Counted from the first letter of the stretch, positions 45,811 through 57,950 are shown. The stretch is 64,000 bases of DNA from Armigeres subalbatus (GCF_024139115.2 NC_085140.1:102808988-102872987); one strand, 5' to 3'. Program-made: numbers and translations. Notes: generated by a model not told the origin, from the letters alone.

Positions 45811-48660
45811 GAAGTTCCTCCAGGAATTCCTCCGGAAGTTCTTCCAGGAATTCCTCCGAAAGTTCCTCTTGGAATTCCTCCGGAAGTTCCTCCTGGAGTT
45901 CCTCCAGAAGTTCCTCCCGGAATTCCTGCGCAAGTTCCTCCCGGAATTCCTCGGGAAGTTCCTCCCGGAATTCCTCCGGAAGTTCCTCCCGGAATTCTTC
46001 CGGAAGTTCCTCCCGGAATTCCTCCCGAAGTTCCTCCCGGAATTCCGCCGGAAGTTCCTCCCGGAAGGTCCTCCCGGAATTCCGCCGGAAGTTCCTCCGG
46101 AAGTTCCTCCCGGAAGTTCCTCCGGAAGTTCCTCCCGGAAGTTCTTCCGGAAGTTCCTCCCGGAAGTTCCTCCGGAAGTTCCTCCGGAAGTTCCTCCCGG
46201 AAGTTCCTCCCGGAAGTTCCTCCGGAAGTTCCTCCCGGAAGTTCCTCCGGAAGTTCCTCCGGAAGTTCCTCCCGGAAGTTCCTCCGGAAGTTCCTCCCGG
46301 AAGTTCCTCCGGAAGTTCCTCCCGGAAGTTCCTCCGGAAGTTCCTCCGGAAGTTCCTCCGGAAGTCCCCCCGGAAGTTCCTCCGGAAGTTCCCCCCGGAA
46401 GGTCCTCCGGAAGTTCCTCCGGAAGTTCCTCCCGGAAGTTCCTCCGGAAGTTCCTCTCGGAAGTTCCTCCGGAAGTTCCTCTCGGAAGTTCCTCCGGAAG
46501 TTCCTCTCGGAAGTTCCTCCGGAAGTTCCTCTCGGAAGTTCCTCCGGAAGTTCCTCTCGGAAGTTCCTCCGGAAGTTCCTCCGGAAGTTCCTCCGGAAGT
46601 TCCTCCGGAAGTTCCTCCGGAAGTTCCTCCGGAAGTTCCTCCGGAAGTTCCTCCGGAAGTTCCTCCGGAAGTTCCTCCGGAAGTTCCTCCGGAAGTTCCT
46701 CCGGAAGTTCCTCCGGAAGTTCCTCCCGGAAGTTCCTCCGGAAGTTCCTCCCGGAAGTTCCTCCGGAAGTTCCTCCCGGAAGTTCCTCCGGAAGTTCCTC
46801 CCGGAAGTTCCTCCGGAAGTTCCTCCGGAAGTTCCTCCCGGAAGTTCCTCCGGAAGTTCCTCCCGGAAGTTCCTCCGGAAGTTCCTCCCGGAAGTTCCTC
46901 CGGAAGTTCCTCCCGGAAGTTCCTCCGGAAGTTCCTCCCGGAAGTTCCTCCGGAAGTTCCTCCCGGAAGTTCCTCCGGAAGTTCCTCCGGAAGTTCCTCC
47001 GGAAGTTCCTCCCGGAAGTTCCTCCGGAAGTTCCTCCCGGAAGTTCCTCCGGAAGTTCCTCCCGGAATTTCCTCCGGAAGTTCCTCCCGGAATTTCCTCC
47101 GGAAGTTCCTCCCGGAATTCCTCCGGAAGTTCCTCCCGGAATTCCTCCGGAAGTTCCTCCCGGAATTCCTCCGGAAGTTCCTCCCGGAATTCCTCCGGAA
47201 GTTCCTCCCGGAATTCCTCCGGAAGTTCCTCATGGAATTCCTCCGGAAGTTCCTCCCGGAATTCCTCCGGAAGTTCCTCCCGCAATTCTTCCGGAAGTTT
47301 CTCCCGGAATTCGTCCAAAAGTTCCTCTCGAAAATCCTCTGAAAGTTCCTCCCCGAATTCCTCCTGAAGATCCTCCCGGAATTCCTCCTGAAGTTCCTCC
47401 CGGAGTTCCTCCGGGAGTTCTTTCTGGAATTCCTCAGGAAGTTCCTCCCGGAATTCCTCCGAAAATTCCTCCATGAATTCCTCCGGAAGTGCCTCCCGGA
47501 ATGCCTCCGGAAGTGCCTCCCGGAATTCCTCCGGAAGTTCCTCCCGAAATTCTTCCGGAAGTGCCTCCCGGAATACCTCCGGAAATGCCTCCCGGAATTC
47601 CTCCGGAAGTTCCTCCAGGAATTCCTCCGGAAGTTCCTCCAGGAATTCCTCCGGAAGTTCCTCCAGGAATTCCTCCGGAAGTTCCTCCAGGAATTCCTCC
47701 GGAAGTTCCTCCAGGAATTCCTCCGGAAGTTCCTCCAGGAATTCCTCCGGAAGTTCCTCCAGGAATTCCTCCGGAAGTTCCTCCTGAATTCCTCCGAAGT
47801 TCCTCCTGAATTCCTCCGGAAGTTCCTCCTGAATTCCTCCGGAAGTTCCTCCTGGAATTCCTCCGGAAGTTCCTCCCGGAATTCCTCCGGAAGTTCCTCC
47901 TGAATTCCTCCGGAAGTTCCTCCCGGAATTCCTCCGGAAGTTCCTCCGGAATTCCTCCGGAAGTTCCTCCGGAATTCCTCCGGAAGTTCCTCCCGAATTC
48001 CTCCGGAAGTTCCTCCTGAATTCCTCCGGAAGTTCCTCCCGGAATTCCTCCGGAAGTTCCTCCGGAATTCCTCCGGAAGTTCCTCCTGAATTCCTCCGGA
48101 AGTTCCTCCGGAATTCCTCCGGAAGTTCCTCCTGGAATTCCTCCGGAAGTTCCTCCCGGAATTCCTCCGGAAGTTCCTCCTGAATTCCTCCGGAAGTTCC
48201 TCCCGGAATTCCTCCGGAAGTTCCTCCTGAATTCCTCCGGAAGTTCCTCCCGGAATTCCTCCGGAAGTTCCTCCCGGAATTCCTCCGGAAGTTCCTCCCG
48301 GAATTCCTCCGGAAGTTCCTCCCGGAATTCCTCCGGAAGTTCCTCCCGGAATTCCTCCGGAAGTTCCACCCGGAAGTTCCTCCCGGAATTCCTCCGGAAG
48401 TTCCTCCAGGAATTTCTACGGAAGTTCCTCCAAGAATTCCTCCGGAAGTTCCTCCAGGAATTCCTCCGGAAGTTCCTCCAGGAATTCCTCCGGAAGTTCC
48501 TCCAGGAATTCCTCCGGAAGTTCCTCCAGGAATTCCTCCGGAAGTTCCTCCAGGAATTCCTCCGGAAGTTCCTCCAGGAATTCCTCCGGAAGTTCCTCCA
48601 GAAATTCCTCCAGAAGTTCCTCCAGAAATTCCTCCTGGAGGAACTTCCGGAGGAATTCCT
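45811..48660. repeat. Giant GGAAGTTCCTCC / GGAATTCCTCC minisatellite
   Basis: Roughly 2.85 kb of 12-bp units (GGAAGTTCCTCC) and GGAATTCCTCC variants, with an optional extra C between units. The middle (about 46080-47080) is almost pure GGAAGTTCCTCC; both sides alternate GGAAGTT and GGAATTCC. The right edge (about 48635-48660) flips strand. No unit contains a stop in any frame, so long frames appear on both strands (for example 45612-48692 minus, 45673-47367 plus). They read Gly-Ser, Arg-Lys-Phe-Leu or Pro-Glu-Val-Pro repeats. I regard none as a gene. The degenerate units in the fold-back element upstream look like the ancestral form. Confidence 0.95.
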
Positions 48661-48689
48661 GCAATTTCTCTGAGTGCTTCCCACAGAAA

Positions 48690-49345
48690 CATACCATTTG
48701 GCCGAAGCCCATCTACTCTAAAGGTATTTGGCCGAAAATGTCATTTGGTCAAACAGTTCCTTTGGCTGAGAAAAAAATGGTTGGCTTAATAGCCGAAAAT
48801 TCCCATTGATTGGTGGCAAGGGCCGTTTGGTCGAAAGTTTCGTTTGGCTGAATTGATCATCCTGCAAAAATCCCTTCTGGTTCCGGCCAAATGTAATTTT
48901 CTGTAAAACCATTTCCAGCCTAATAACCGTTTCGGACAAACGTTCAACCCCTCCAAATGGATTTAGGTCAGATGACCTTCGACTTTATGAGTTATTCGGC
49001 CAAGTGGCATTCGAATAAATGGCTTTTCGCCGTGTGACTTTCGACCAAAAGACAAGGCGAGACATTTGGTCGAAGGTCACAACACCGAAAAGTGTTTGTC
49101 CGAACAAACCATTAAGCCAAAACCCATATGACAGAAAATATTATTCATCCAAAATGGACATACGGCCAAACTGATCATTTGGCCGAAAAAGTCGTCTGGC
49201 CAAATAGGACATTTGACGGAAAATACCATTTGCCGAAATGGTCCTTTGGCCGAAAAGGTCATTTGGCCGCAATGGTCGTTTGGCAGAAGCCTTGAAATTT
49301 TCTGCCAAATGGCCTTTTCTTTCAAACGACCAGTTCAGCCAAACG
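48690..49345. repeat. Degenerate CATTTGGCCGAAA repeat cluster
   Basis: At least twenty imperfect units of about 12-17 bp around CATTTGGCCGAAAATGGTC on alternating strands. It abuts the minisatellite. The motif recalls the CATTTGGCATAA units bounding the element at 57951-59599, but the two are distinct. Apparent proteins rich in FGQM/FSAK are repeat translations. Confidence 0.7.
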
Positions 49346-49512
49346 TTGAAAAGCGGGCCAAGTTCCAGTTGGAATGTAGAGCCATTGAAGAAGAAGAATG
49401 CGCTTTCCTAATCACTAACAAACAAAAAAAGCAAAATCAGAATCTTGAGAGACAATTTCACTTGACTGTTACTGACGCTATCCGTGCGAATAAACTTATC
49501 AAACCTGCCTAA
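49343..49512 (+). pseudogene. Unknown coding-like fragment, shared with 2297-2372
   Basis: An open stretch reads EKRAKFQLECRAIEEEECAF, then LERQFHLTVTDAIRANK and ends with TAA. The first 70 bases match 2297-2372. It looks like the end of a former coding sequence carried by a repeat; the family is not recognised. Confidence 0.35.
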
Positions 49513-50580
49513 GTGTGTGCCGATAATGTGCACCACAAAACCATGTTTTTTTTTCAGCAAAGCCTCGAGTTTGACACCATACTTGAGAAGATAGTTTTCC
49601 ATGCTAAGTCACATCGTTTCACTCATTTGTCAAAAGATCATTTCACGCTAAAAAGCGTTCGTGAATAATTTGGGGTAATTTATGCTTCAAGCACGCAAGA
49701 CTACCCATTGTGTCCTAAGTGATGATGTAAAAACTTAAAAATCACTCTAATAAAGCATTAAAAAAAAGTACCCGTTGTTCTATGCGACCAACAACGATAA
49801 ATTGTTTTTAACGAAGGAGACCAAAAGTGAGTTTTTAGTTGCTGAGTTGGGTAAGTTCAAATTCACGATTGATTTTGAGCTCTTCCCAACACTGACAATC
49901 AGTGGAGTAGTAGTGTGCGGGGCTCTGAAGGTATAGAAGTAAAGTATATGAAGAAAGGTAGGTAAGGTAGGAAGTAGCTGGGGAAGGGCTTAGCTGTAAC
50001 GATTTTAACGGGTATTTTTTCTTCATGTAATAGTTAAACAATATCATCTCAATCAAAATTGTGCAAGTGTTCGGTTTGTTAACTGTGTGTATGAATGAGA
50101 TTTTGTATTGATGTGTTCGTTCAAGTTTATGACAGAAGTTTTTTTTTGCGAGTTGCAAGGTTTTCCCCCAGTAGGCCCACTTGCCATATAAGAAGGGAGT
50201 CATTAGGTGCAACCACCTTAAACGCATCCAACCACCCATCATCGGCTATGATGGGTGGCATGAAGGAGGGATTCGGACTACAAAAGTCATTGACCGGAGA
50301 TGGGGGTCATGAACCCGTGGCATGAGATATTTGTAGCTTCTCGTTCACTTATCCGGCAATCGTGATCGCGACTTGATACAATATTTGCGATACGGCCCCA
50401 GTTCTCGAGGAATCCTTGCATCGTCCTAGAGCCCCCTCGCCGGGTAGATTCCGGCATCGTTGTTGGCTGAAGATCGCCAAATATCGGTAGCCTAGGACGC
50501 GCACCAATCCGGAGTCGAATCTCGGTGTCATCTACGAAGCCGAACGTGACCAGACGTGGTCGAAGCCTTACCGGATCCGT

Positions 50581-50615
<35 letters not shown>

Positions 50616-52991
50616 AACCAGGCGTAGAAGGAGAGGAAGGTAGTTGCTGAAGCAGAAGGGGCCTCAGACTGAGGTTAGCTAGCTATTAAGAGAGGGCTCT
50701 TAGGGAACAACGAGTGACGCGTCGGCGAATCAGAATTCCTGTATGGAAAGTGCGTGGAGACGCGTAGTACATTGTAGCCACTAGGGCGTTTTGCCTCGCC
50801 AAAATGTTAGATGTTTCATCTAAATGTGAAAATTTTCGGATTTTCCTACATTCCTATCGATTGTTATGACACTTTATTCACCTAACCAACATAATTTCAG
50901 GTCTAGTTTTTTTTACGAACATCTCAAACACGGTCTTCCGGCAGTTGTAAAGTATGCTTTCATCGAAGTCACTCCTTTTGATAGGCTTTCACAGAACTTT
51001 TATGATAGAAATAAATTGTACTGTTGAGAATTCGAATCCACATTTTGTGAAATACGTTAAGAGTGCAGATTATATTATTTCCCTGAAGTTCATTAGTTCA
51101 CCAAATTAGTCGGCATTTTGTAGGTCAACTGAAACAAATAATATTCTTAAGAAACATTCTATGACAATTGTTTCTACAAATTTGTCCAACCAAGTATGAT
51201 GCAATTCTGCAGCTCGTGCGGAAATCAACAGAATTTCCTCCATTCTACACTAATTTCGTTACTAGATGCAACAATTCCATTCAATCAGCCACCTCTCGTT
51301 AGTCAGCACGGCATCAGCCGCAGTTCACAAAATGCAAATTCTGAGGCACCTGTCAGCCTGTCCGGCACTCGTCAGCGGGGATTTTTTCTCTACGGAATAA
51401 AACGAAAGCGAAACGAATTTCATAGCCCACAGAGCAGAGCTGCCTTTATTTCGTCGGGAGATGTGGTTCGTCGTCGTCGGTCAATGTCTATGACGCACAC
51501 GTGTTGTGGTGATTTGTGGTAGGTCATCGCGCTGCTTCAGTCAGCCTCAGCACGTGCCTTTTTTGCATATTCTGTATGAATAGGAAGGGATGGGGGGAAA
51601 GATGTCCAGTGTTTTGTAGAAGATTTTAGCCTTTTCTCCATATGTTTGTTAAGTTACATTTTCGTGATATGAATTTGTAGTTGAATAACAGTTCCAAGAG
51701 TCACTAAAACTGGTATTATGAAATAATTACAAAAAAATCAAAAAGTTTAATAACCATGTATTCGATGACATTAGTATTGCCGTAATGTTGATTACGTCAC
51801 TTTGTCAGATGACGGCAGATAATCCGTAACGTATCTAATAATTTCTGAAAGATTTTAATCGTTAAGACCATTTCATTATTAAACAAATAATTTCACAAAT
51901 GTGTCTCCTAAACGTCATAGAAAAACTCTTATATTTGTTTTTTAACGGTAAGTAACAACAATATAATTTTCGTTGGATGCCCTCTCACTGTTTTATGAAT
52001 TACGACTTGAAAATGTAGATTACCAAGTGCTTATAAATACAAGTAAATTTCAAAAGTTTTCAAATGGGTTTATATGTTTTAGTGTTAAGACTGATGGTGC
52101 ACATTATACCCCAATCGACACATAAGCGGCATTATTAAGGAAACACGTTCCCGCGCTATCAACTCCTCCGATCGACGCTGTGTTCGTATGAATGTGGAAA
52201 CGTGGCGAGAATAATAAGCTGCAATCGGTGATGGTGATTTTTTCTTGGTATCAAATGTAGATTTTATTACTTATTTATTATTTCTAGCAGAATTTATTAT
52301 TTATTAACCTACCCTTGATACCGGGGAAATAACAGTTCGCGCTCTTGATTGCACCCAATTACAAAGGTGTCTTACAATGCTAATTGGCTACAATTAAAAA
52401 CGGCTTTATTCGATTATTTATACGGATGTGAGCTATAGGGTATTCGGTACGATCATCTGAGAACGTGATTCTCAATGAGTAATTGCAATGTGGGTTGTAG
52501 GCAAAAATGTGGAAAATATTGTGGATGATTTGATATCAATTGTACAGAAGTATTTTGACTATTATCTCATTATTTAATTACACCAATTTTTACAAATTTG
52601 AAACTACTCAACAGAATTCTAAAGATCTACAATATGGAAATGTTAATATCATGATGTTCAAATCATAGTAAAATGCGTTTATTTATTTTTACGCAAAAGT
52701 AATTAACACGTATTCATCTAATTAATTAAACCTTTTGAAATTGTATGTGTACAGAAATAACGTATACGATTACGGAAGAAAAAGAAAACAATTTGGTAGA
52801 ATCGAATAGTTTTAAATAAATTTGTATAAGAATACATAATTTTTATATGCTATACTTTGAAGCAAAACCCGGAAGATTTTTGTGCACAATTATAATAATC
52901 TCCTCTGTGTGTACACATTTAAAGCAGATTGGCTAAATATGACTTTTCAAAGCAATTTATAAAAGAATTGAAATAAGATTAAGGTTACTAA
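49513..52991. other. Long intergenic stretch without an identified gene
   Basis: Positions 50100-50580 are GC-richer and unique in the window, with inverted CCACCCATCAT / ATGATGGGTGG near 50231-50260; possibly a retroelement leader. Positions 51180-51560 are also GC-richer, hold an open frame (51196-51522) without a known domain, and carry two CACGTG boxes (about 51498 and 51551). This could be a promoter or first exon of an unseen neighbour gene. The rest is AT-rich. Confidence 0.35.
50584..50612. repeat. GA microsatellite
   Basis: About 14 uninterrupted AG units directly after a GC-rich block. Confidence 0.95.
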
Positions 52992-54279
52992 TACAGGTAT
53001 ACCTCGATTATATGGACCCTCGATTATATGGACCCTCGATTATATTGACTTCGATTATATGGACTTTTTACCTCGACTACATGGACATTTTTTTTCAGCT
53101 AATTTTTTTTTTCGTGTTTTGGGGGTTTGAAAAGCTGTTGAATGTTCCACGTCATATTTTACATTGATTCTATATTTATTAAGGTGCACTGGGGCAAATT
53201 AGGGCCAGTATGGCATGTTTTCGAAGCTCTATATGAAAGCGCATACTAAATCATATGATCCGCTGCTAAGATTGAATCACCATTTTTACATTGCAACTTT
53301 CATTGTAATTGTGTATTTTATTCATCAACAAAAGCCACGGCCACGTCCTTACAAATCTGTGGGGAAAGATAACACGTATTTTAGGTGATCACTGATAAAA
53401 AGAAAACGTGAACCGGCTTGTCAGTCTGACAGTATGGGAAGCAAGTGATGAGATGAGATTGCCGTATTTAGCTGTTAAACCTTTACTTCCAACCTTTTTC
53501 TGCTTTTGGTGTGTGGAATTGAGTGTAGAAAAACGGATGAAGCATTACCATCCAATAAATCTGAAACACTGAGACTTATTTTTTTTTAGCAGTATGTCCA
53601 GGAAACTGAAAGAGTTTTTTTAATGACTGCTACCAGCGATCGTAATGCTCACTTATATTCACGAGCAGAAGATGCTCACTCACATGCATATTTTCGCCGA
53701 GAAATTATTTTGCGGGAAAGAAGAAAGGCCTGGTGAGAGATTACTATTTTCCCCCACTGTCAGTGCCACGAAAATCTACAAGAAGACTTTCAAAAAAAGT
53801 TATGCAATATCCCGGTATTTATGTTCGTTAAGCACATAGCTTGCGGATTATACTGATGCTTAAAGGCAGGCAGAGAAATTGAATATCGGGAACGAAGTTA
53901 GCAGTTCTTAAATGAATTGTTGTTTAAAGAAAATTAATGGTGCAGGCAGCAAGAATTATTTGAATTTAATGATGAATTTACATTGATAGGAAGGATTAAA
54001 TTGCGACAATATAATCAAGAATATGCTCTGCTAGATTTTCCAATCATTATAACCGTAACATCTGGTTACGGTGTCCAGCTCTTCATTCCGTTGTTCAGTT
54101 AGAAATTGACTGCCAATAACAAAAGCACCCAGGTACATAGTCCAAAATATAAACCTTGATATCCACTTTGAAGGTGTGAATGCAATTGACACTGGTAAAA
54201 ATGTCACTGATAGGGGACTGAGGATCCATATTTACATGCATTTATAATAATTGTAAGAATCCCCATCAACCGCAGCTTG

Positions 54280-54510
54280 TTGCAAGCGGATCGGTTTAAA
54301 AGTGTCAGAGAAGTGTGATTGTTTATAGGCGTTTTTGCATATAAAGTATTTAGGCCATTACATCAGAGCCCATAGTCCGATCCGGCCAATTTTCAATAGG
54401 AGACAATAGGAAAAAATCTCCGTCGAATTCAATTTGCTGCGATCAAAAGGAACATTGATAAGTGCCAGTGCTTCCATATAAAGTTTGTTTTTGAAGCGAA
54501 CATATAGCTT
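54280..54510 (+). repeat. Dispersed repeat family A, copy 5 (fragment)
   Basis: CCCATAGTCCGATCCGGCCA, TTTTCAATAGGAGACAATAG and CGTCGAATTCAATTTGCTGC are the conserved boxes of the family. The CA tract is absent. Confidence 0.55.
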
Positions 54511-54865
54511 AGCTTGATGAAGTCTTTATTACTTCTGTTTCTCTGTACCGTGTACCACGAAACTCTGGCCATCCGAAAGATGCTCCCTAGCAAACCAAAA
54601 TCGAGCGAGACGCCACGCAAAACCGTTTTCAACGTCAAACGCCCGGATGAGCATACTTGACAATCGTTGTTCCGCAAATTGTCACACACGACTGAGCCTA
54701 CCAAATCAATGAACTGGTAAAAAAAAGTCTTATTACTAACTTAATCTTAGAACGGTTTGCAAACTAGCGACTTAAAAACGGTTACGATCTTATAAAAAAA
54801 TCAAAATTTTCTGAATCATCATAAAATGGGCCCAAACATGCGGATTACACTGTAAGGCAATAAAT

Positions 54866-56095
54866 AGATATTTTTTGCAATTCCTAATCATAATACCTGG
54901 TTTTCAGTTCATCTTTGAATGTTGAAACGGCCTACTTTTCCATACCAATGGAATGGGTGCTTCAATGACTATTATGCAACTCAAATGGGTTGCATAATAG
55001 TAGTTTGTGCAACTAGTTGCAAAAAGATGATTTTTTCAGCACGAGTTGTACGTTTATCCAACGAGGCTTGCCGAGTTGGATAAATACTACGAGTGCTGAA
55101 AAAATCGTGTTTTGCAACGAGTTGCACACGCTATTTTTTGCAATGACGAAAAATGGGCTTCAGTATGTTAAATATGTACCAAATTTTACAGCCTAATTTA
55201 CCCCACATGATCATTCTGGCGAACAAATCATGTTGCTGTAGAGAACTATCAGATTCCATGGAATCTTACCACATTGCATAGCTCTTCAAGTCATTCGGCG
55301 ATAGATGAACTTGCATTTGGAAAATTATGATGTCTTGTCCATCAAACTATTTGATTCATGATGCGACGCAGAAAATACATTATTTGAACACTTACCCAAG
55401 CTAATTCAGCAAAATGTGGTCATGTAACTAATATTCTGATGTTGGTTTTTCATTATAGCACCCAAATGAGTGCTATAATGGATTTTATGCAACCCATTTG
55501 AGTTGCATAATGGTCATTAAAGCACCCATTTGGTTGGTATAGAAAAGTAGGCCGTTTTATCACTCAAAGACGAACTGTAAACCAGGTATTATGATCAGGA
55601 ATTGCAAAAAATCTATTATAGCACTCATTTGGGTGCTTTAATGAAAAACCATCATTAGAACAGTAGTTACATGACCTTATTTAGCTCAATTAGCTTGGGT
55701 GAGTGTTCAAATAGTGTATTCTCCGTGTCACATAATTAATTAAATAATTTGATGGGCATGACATCAAATTCTTCAAAGGCAGGTTTTTCTATCGCTTCAT
55801 GGTCTGTCGAGCATACAATGTGGCACGATAACATGGAATATGTTTGATTCCTGCAGCACCATGATATTTTGGCAAGATTGGTCATGTAAATTGTACCATT
55901 TTGGTACGGATTTATCATATTAAAGCCTATTTTTCGTCATTGCAAAAAATAGCGTTTGCAACTCGTTGCAAAACTCGATTTTTTCAGCACTCGTTGTATT
56001 TATCCAACTCGGCAAGCCTCGTTGGATAAACGTACAACTCGTGCTGAAAAAATCATCTTTTTGCAACTAGTTGCACAAACTACTATTCTTTTATT
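54866..56095. repeat. Compound palindrome with order B-A-b-a
   Basis: Segment 54866-55000 is inverted at about 55470-55615 and segment 54999-55460 is inverted at about 55622-56095. Clear pairs are CATAATACCTGGTTTTCAG with TTACAACCAGGTATTATG-like sequence, TCCAACGAGGCTTGCCGAG with CTCGGCAAGCCTCGTTGGA, and GCAACTAGTTGCAAAAAGAT with its mirror. Many small palindromes (GCAACTAGTTGC, GCAACGAGTTGC) lie inside. Non-coding. Confidence 0.65.
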
Positions 56096-56210
56096 GTATT
56101 AAAACTATTTTCATAGTTTAAATTTTTTTTTTTGCATCGATTATATGGAAAATTCGATTATATGGACTTTTTTGCATCGAAAAAGTCCATATAATCGAGG
56201 TATGCCTGTA

Positions 56211-56802
56211 TCAGTTTCTATTAGCTTGACTCATTCGATTGCAAATGTTTAATTCATATGTTTGTATTATAGTAATTATCTTGTATTGCTTGATAACTGG
56301 TACGAGTTATTCTGTCAAGATACAAACCAAGTTTGTATCGAAACCGAAGGAGTAATTCAATCACTCGGATACAAAATTGTTTGATTCCAAAACCGTGTAA
56401 CGAGTTCTGAGCTTATTGCGGATTGGTATTTAACGGTGACGTGTTTGCGATCGGACGGTCTGTTCCATGCCTTGCTGTTTCCCCATGTGTTGGAATTTGA
56501 ATGGATTCGGACCAAAGCGATTCGCGAGATTCCTTTGGTAGTCTGGTGGCGTAAAGTTTGAATAGAATTTTAGGAGCGAGTGCTAGGAATATGAACCATG
56601 TTCAAGATTTGAGTCTTGAAGTATTTCGCGAATGAAAGACGGTAAGCCAGAAATTCATACTTCGAAAGCATTCAAACTTATTTAATAACAAGATAGGGAA
56701 AGGGGGTTCGCGGCTAATGAATATTCCTCGACGTCGAAGTCATTCATATGTTTAATGTTCATAGAAGTTTAAATACTCAGTTATTAGGATAATCTGATAT
56801 GC
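56211..56802. other. Intergenic stretch, nothing firm
   Basis: A GC-richer patch at 56400-56570 stays open for short distances but shows no known protein. CAAGATACAAACCAAGTTTG repeats near 56317 form a small palindrome. Confidence 0.35.
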
Positions 56803-56964
56803 TTAAGGCTCCCTCAAACCTAAGCGGTTTCATCGCCGCCACGGAGAGAACTAGTCGCCGTGACTATAGCGCTGGGTAACTGCATGCACTGTTATATTTA
56901 AGCTTCCATATCAACTATGACAAAAACGCTGTTGCCAAGAGACGGCGACATTGGGGAGCCTTGA
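56803..56964. mobile_element. TTAA-type MITE, second copy
   Basis: TTAAGGCTCCCTCAAACC at the left matches the MITE at 45620-45805; the right end GGGGAGCCTTGA has lost the TTAA by one change. CATCGCCGCCACGG is shared with the other copy. Confidence 0.5.
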
Positions 56965-57407
56965 TGTCCCCATGGGTGTTCTTCCGGAGAACATATACTA
57001 TACTTGACAAAGTCCTTCCAGTGGGTCCAAGAGAGAACCAACGACAAAGGTTTATTTTTGTCGAAGATAATAATGACAAGGATCCGAAAAATTTTGTCAG
57101 CAACAAAAAAGAGGACAATTTTGTTGCTAATTTTTCATTTCGTTATTTTGCATTATCTCTGTAGAAAATTTCGGTTTTATGCTATCATAGTTTCTGCTTT
57201 TATGGAAATATTCGAAAATCTAACTATTATTACAAAATTAGCATCGTATTCTCGGAAATATCAGAGCATACAAGGCAAATGATTCGTGTCATATTGTGTT
57301 TGGATTTTGATAAAGGCTTGTTGTGAGGTGCGTTTGTCAGTAACAAACTCTGTTGACGACAAACGATATATTGTTAGGCGTTGCTCAAATATTGATTCCC
57401 TGTGATT

Positions 57408-57516
57408 GCCCAAGCAGCACAATCGAAGCGAGTTTGGTCGCTGCGACTTCATTGTGACTGAATCTGGTCATATATGAGTTCTAGCAATCTATTTTAAACA
57501 TGTATGCTGCTCGGGT
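57408..57516. repeat. Small palindromic MITE, CCCGAGCAG family, copy 3
   Basis: CCCAAGCAGCACA and ATGCTGCTCGGG are the ends. The internal GGTCATATATGAGTT and surrounding 100 bp match the copy at 1000-1108. Confidence 0.6.
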
Positions 57517-57950
57517 GAGGCATGTGAGGATATGGAGACGCATGGTGAGTTTGAGCGGAGGTGCATCACATCTTGTCACTAAACTAAACACACAGAAGTG
57601 ATGATTTTCGCTCATTTTGTGCTGCGGACCTCACTTCTGTGTAGAATAAGTTGAAATGCATCACCAGAACCGGTGCTTCCCGGGTTTGGAGCTATTTAAT
57701 AGAAATTTATCATGAGGTATAGCCTCCCGAATCAGTTATTTATCATGAAAGCTTCCAAAAAAGTCTCTCGCGGTATGCTACATATCGTAAATGTGTACAG
57801 AGATGATAAGTGAGAGACTTTTCAATTCTTTTTTGAATTCAAACCTTGCCTTCTAACCTTTATCGAACTGTTTCAACAACAAAAAGCAATATTTGGCACA
57901 TCTCTAAGGTTAGGCTGCAAATTTGATGATGATGATGATGGCCCCGCCAC

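Larger units (their letters stand above)
52994..56208. mobile_element. Pogo/Tigger-ended non-autonomous DNA element, 3.2 kb
   Basis: CAGGTATACCTCGATTATAT on the left and the mirrored ATATAATCGAGGTATGCCTG on the right are terminal repeats with TA at 52992-52993 and 56209-56210. The CAGGYATACCTCG start is the signature of Tigger/pogo elements. Near both ends CGATTATATGGAC recurs several times. No transposase was found; a family A repeat (about 54280-54510) and a large palindrome (54866-56095) occupy the inside. Confidence 0.7.

Noticed and set aside
45612..48692. 1,026-codon minus-strand open frame and overlapping long frames
   Set aside because: They are translations of the 12-bp minisatellite, which has no stop in any frame; the C-terminal part comes from a neighbouring MITE. 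No start context, no domain, mirror-like frames on both strands.
49213..49512. A 99-residue protein-coding gene
   Set aside because: Its first half is repeat-derived (TTTGGCCGAA units). Only the last third looks like former coding DNA, and a copy with a stop exists at 2297.
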